From Myxococcales bacterium (GTDB lineage Bacteria > Myxococcota_A > Polyangia > Haliangiales > Haliangiaceae): 64,000 nt of DNA. Under the pieces are notes generated by a model. The model worked only from the letters and a program-made list of their open reading frames with translations. It had not been told where the DNA came from and did not search any database. Positions 64,000 through 64,000 of the stretch are shown piece after piece. Numbering within the stretch: the stretch's first letter is position 1; the number at the start of each line of letters is the position of its first letter. Position numbers and translations under genes: made by a program. Location of the stretch: positions 62,001 through 126,000 of the forward strand of contig JAEUJY010000034.1 of NCBI GenBank assembly GCA_016794525.1. Reading direction: 5' to 3'.

Positions 64000-64000
64000 C

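Overview
The window is a very GC-rich chromosomal segment (roughly 70% G+C by eye, third codon positions almost all G or C) from a predatory-type or soil bacterium of the Myxococcota; a Haliangium/Kofleriaceae-like relative fits best. The evidence is the mix of genes: three Ser/Thr protein kinases with C-terminal extensions, two FHA-containing sigma-54 activators, many short lipoproteins with LxxC lipoboxes and cysteine-rich or low-complexity linkers, a VWA lipoprotein, and large proteins of unknown role. No rRNA, tRNA, CRISPR array, prophage or plasmid function was recognised. This assignment is inferred from gene content, not from a marker gene.

Layout. 1-4533: end of a fasciclin protein, a divergent KASIII-like synthase/SDR pair, a secreted protein and an agmatine-deiminase-like enzyme. 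4546-6280: a compact REP/RAYT-like module. A Y1 (HUH) transposase gene is flanked on both sides by arrays of a short hairpin repeat (8-bp arms, CCCATCC loop), and beyond the second array lies a degenerate copy of the 3' end of the deiminase gene. A third array of related hairpins, in tandem with about 39-bp spacing, sits at 8953-9188 between divergent genes. 6348-15021: a Cys-rich hypothetical, lipoproteins, an ABC-2 exporter, dihydrofolate reductase, an alpha/beta hydrolase and a DUF3127/SSB-like protein.

15172-22806: a tight four-gene operon, MoxR-type AAA+ ATPase, DUF5682 protein, VWA protein and SWIM/HEAT protein. It looks like one ATP-driven machine of unknown purpose. 22817-28165: M3 peptidase/lipoprotein pair, MiaE, a methyltransferase, and an ECF sigma factor with a cupin anti-sigma factor. 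28239-36028: a SWIM-SNF2 helicase overlapping an RNA-ligase-like gene, a prolyl oligopeptidase, and a HAM1 (ITPase) fusion overlapping an AbiEii-like nucleotidyltransferase.

36036-57025: a signalling-rich section with an HDOD protein, two FHA/degenerate-GGDEF/sigma-54 regulators, a kinase-STAND-FGE giant, two further kinases, a pair of paralogous microproteins and several lipoproteins. 57053-64000: a 1771-residue AAA ATPase of the DUF3686 ('DNA repair ATPase') type downstream of a flotillin whose start lies beyond the window.

The two best candidates for poorly described biology are the REP/RAYT-like module with its gene-end duplication and the MoxR-DUF5682-VWA-SWIM operon.
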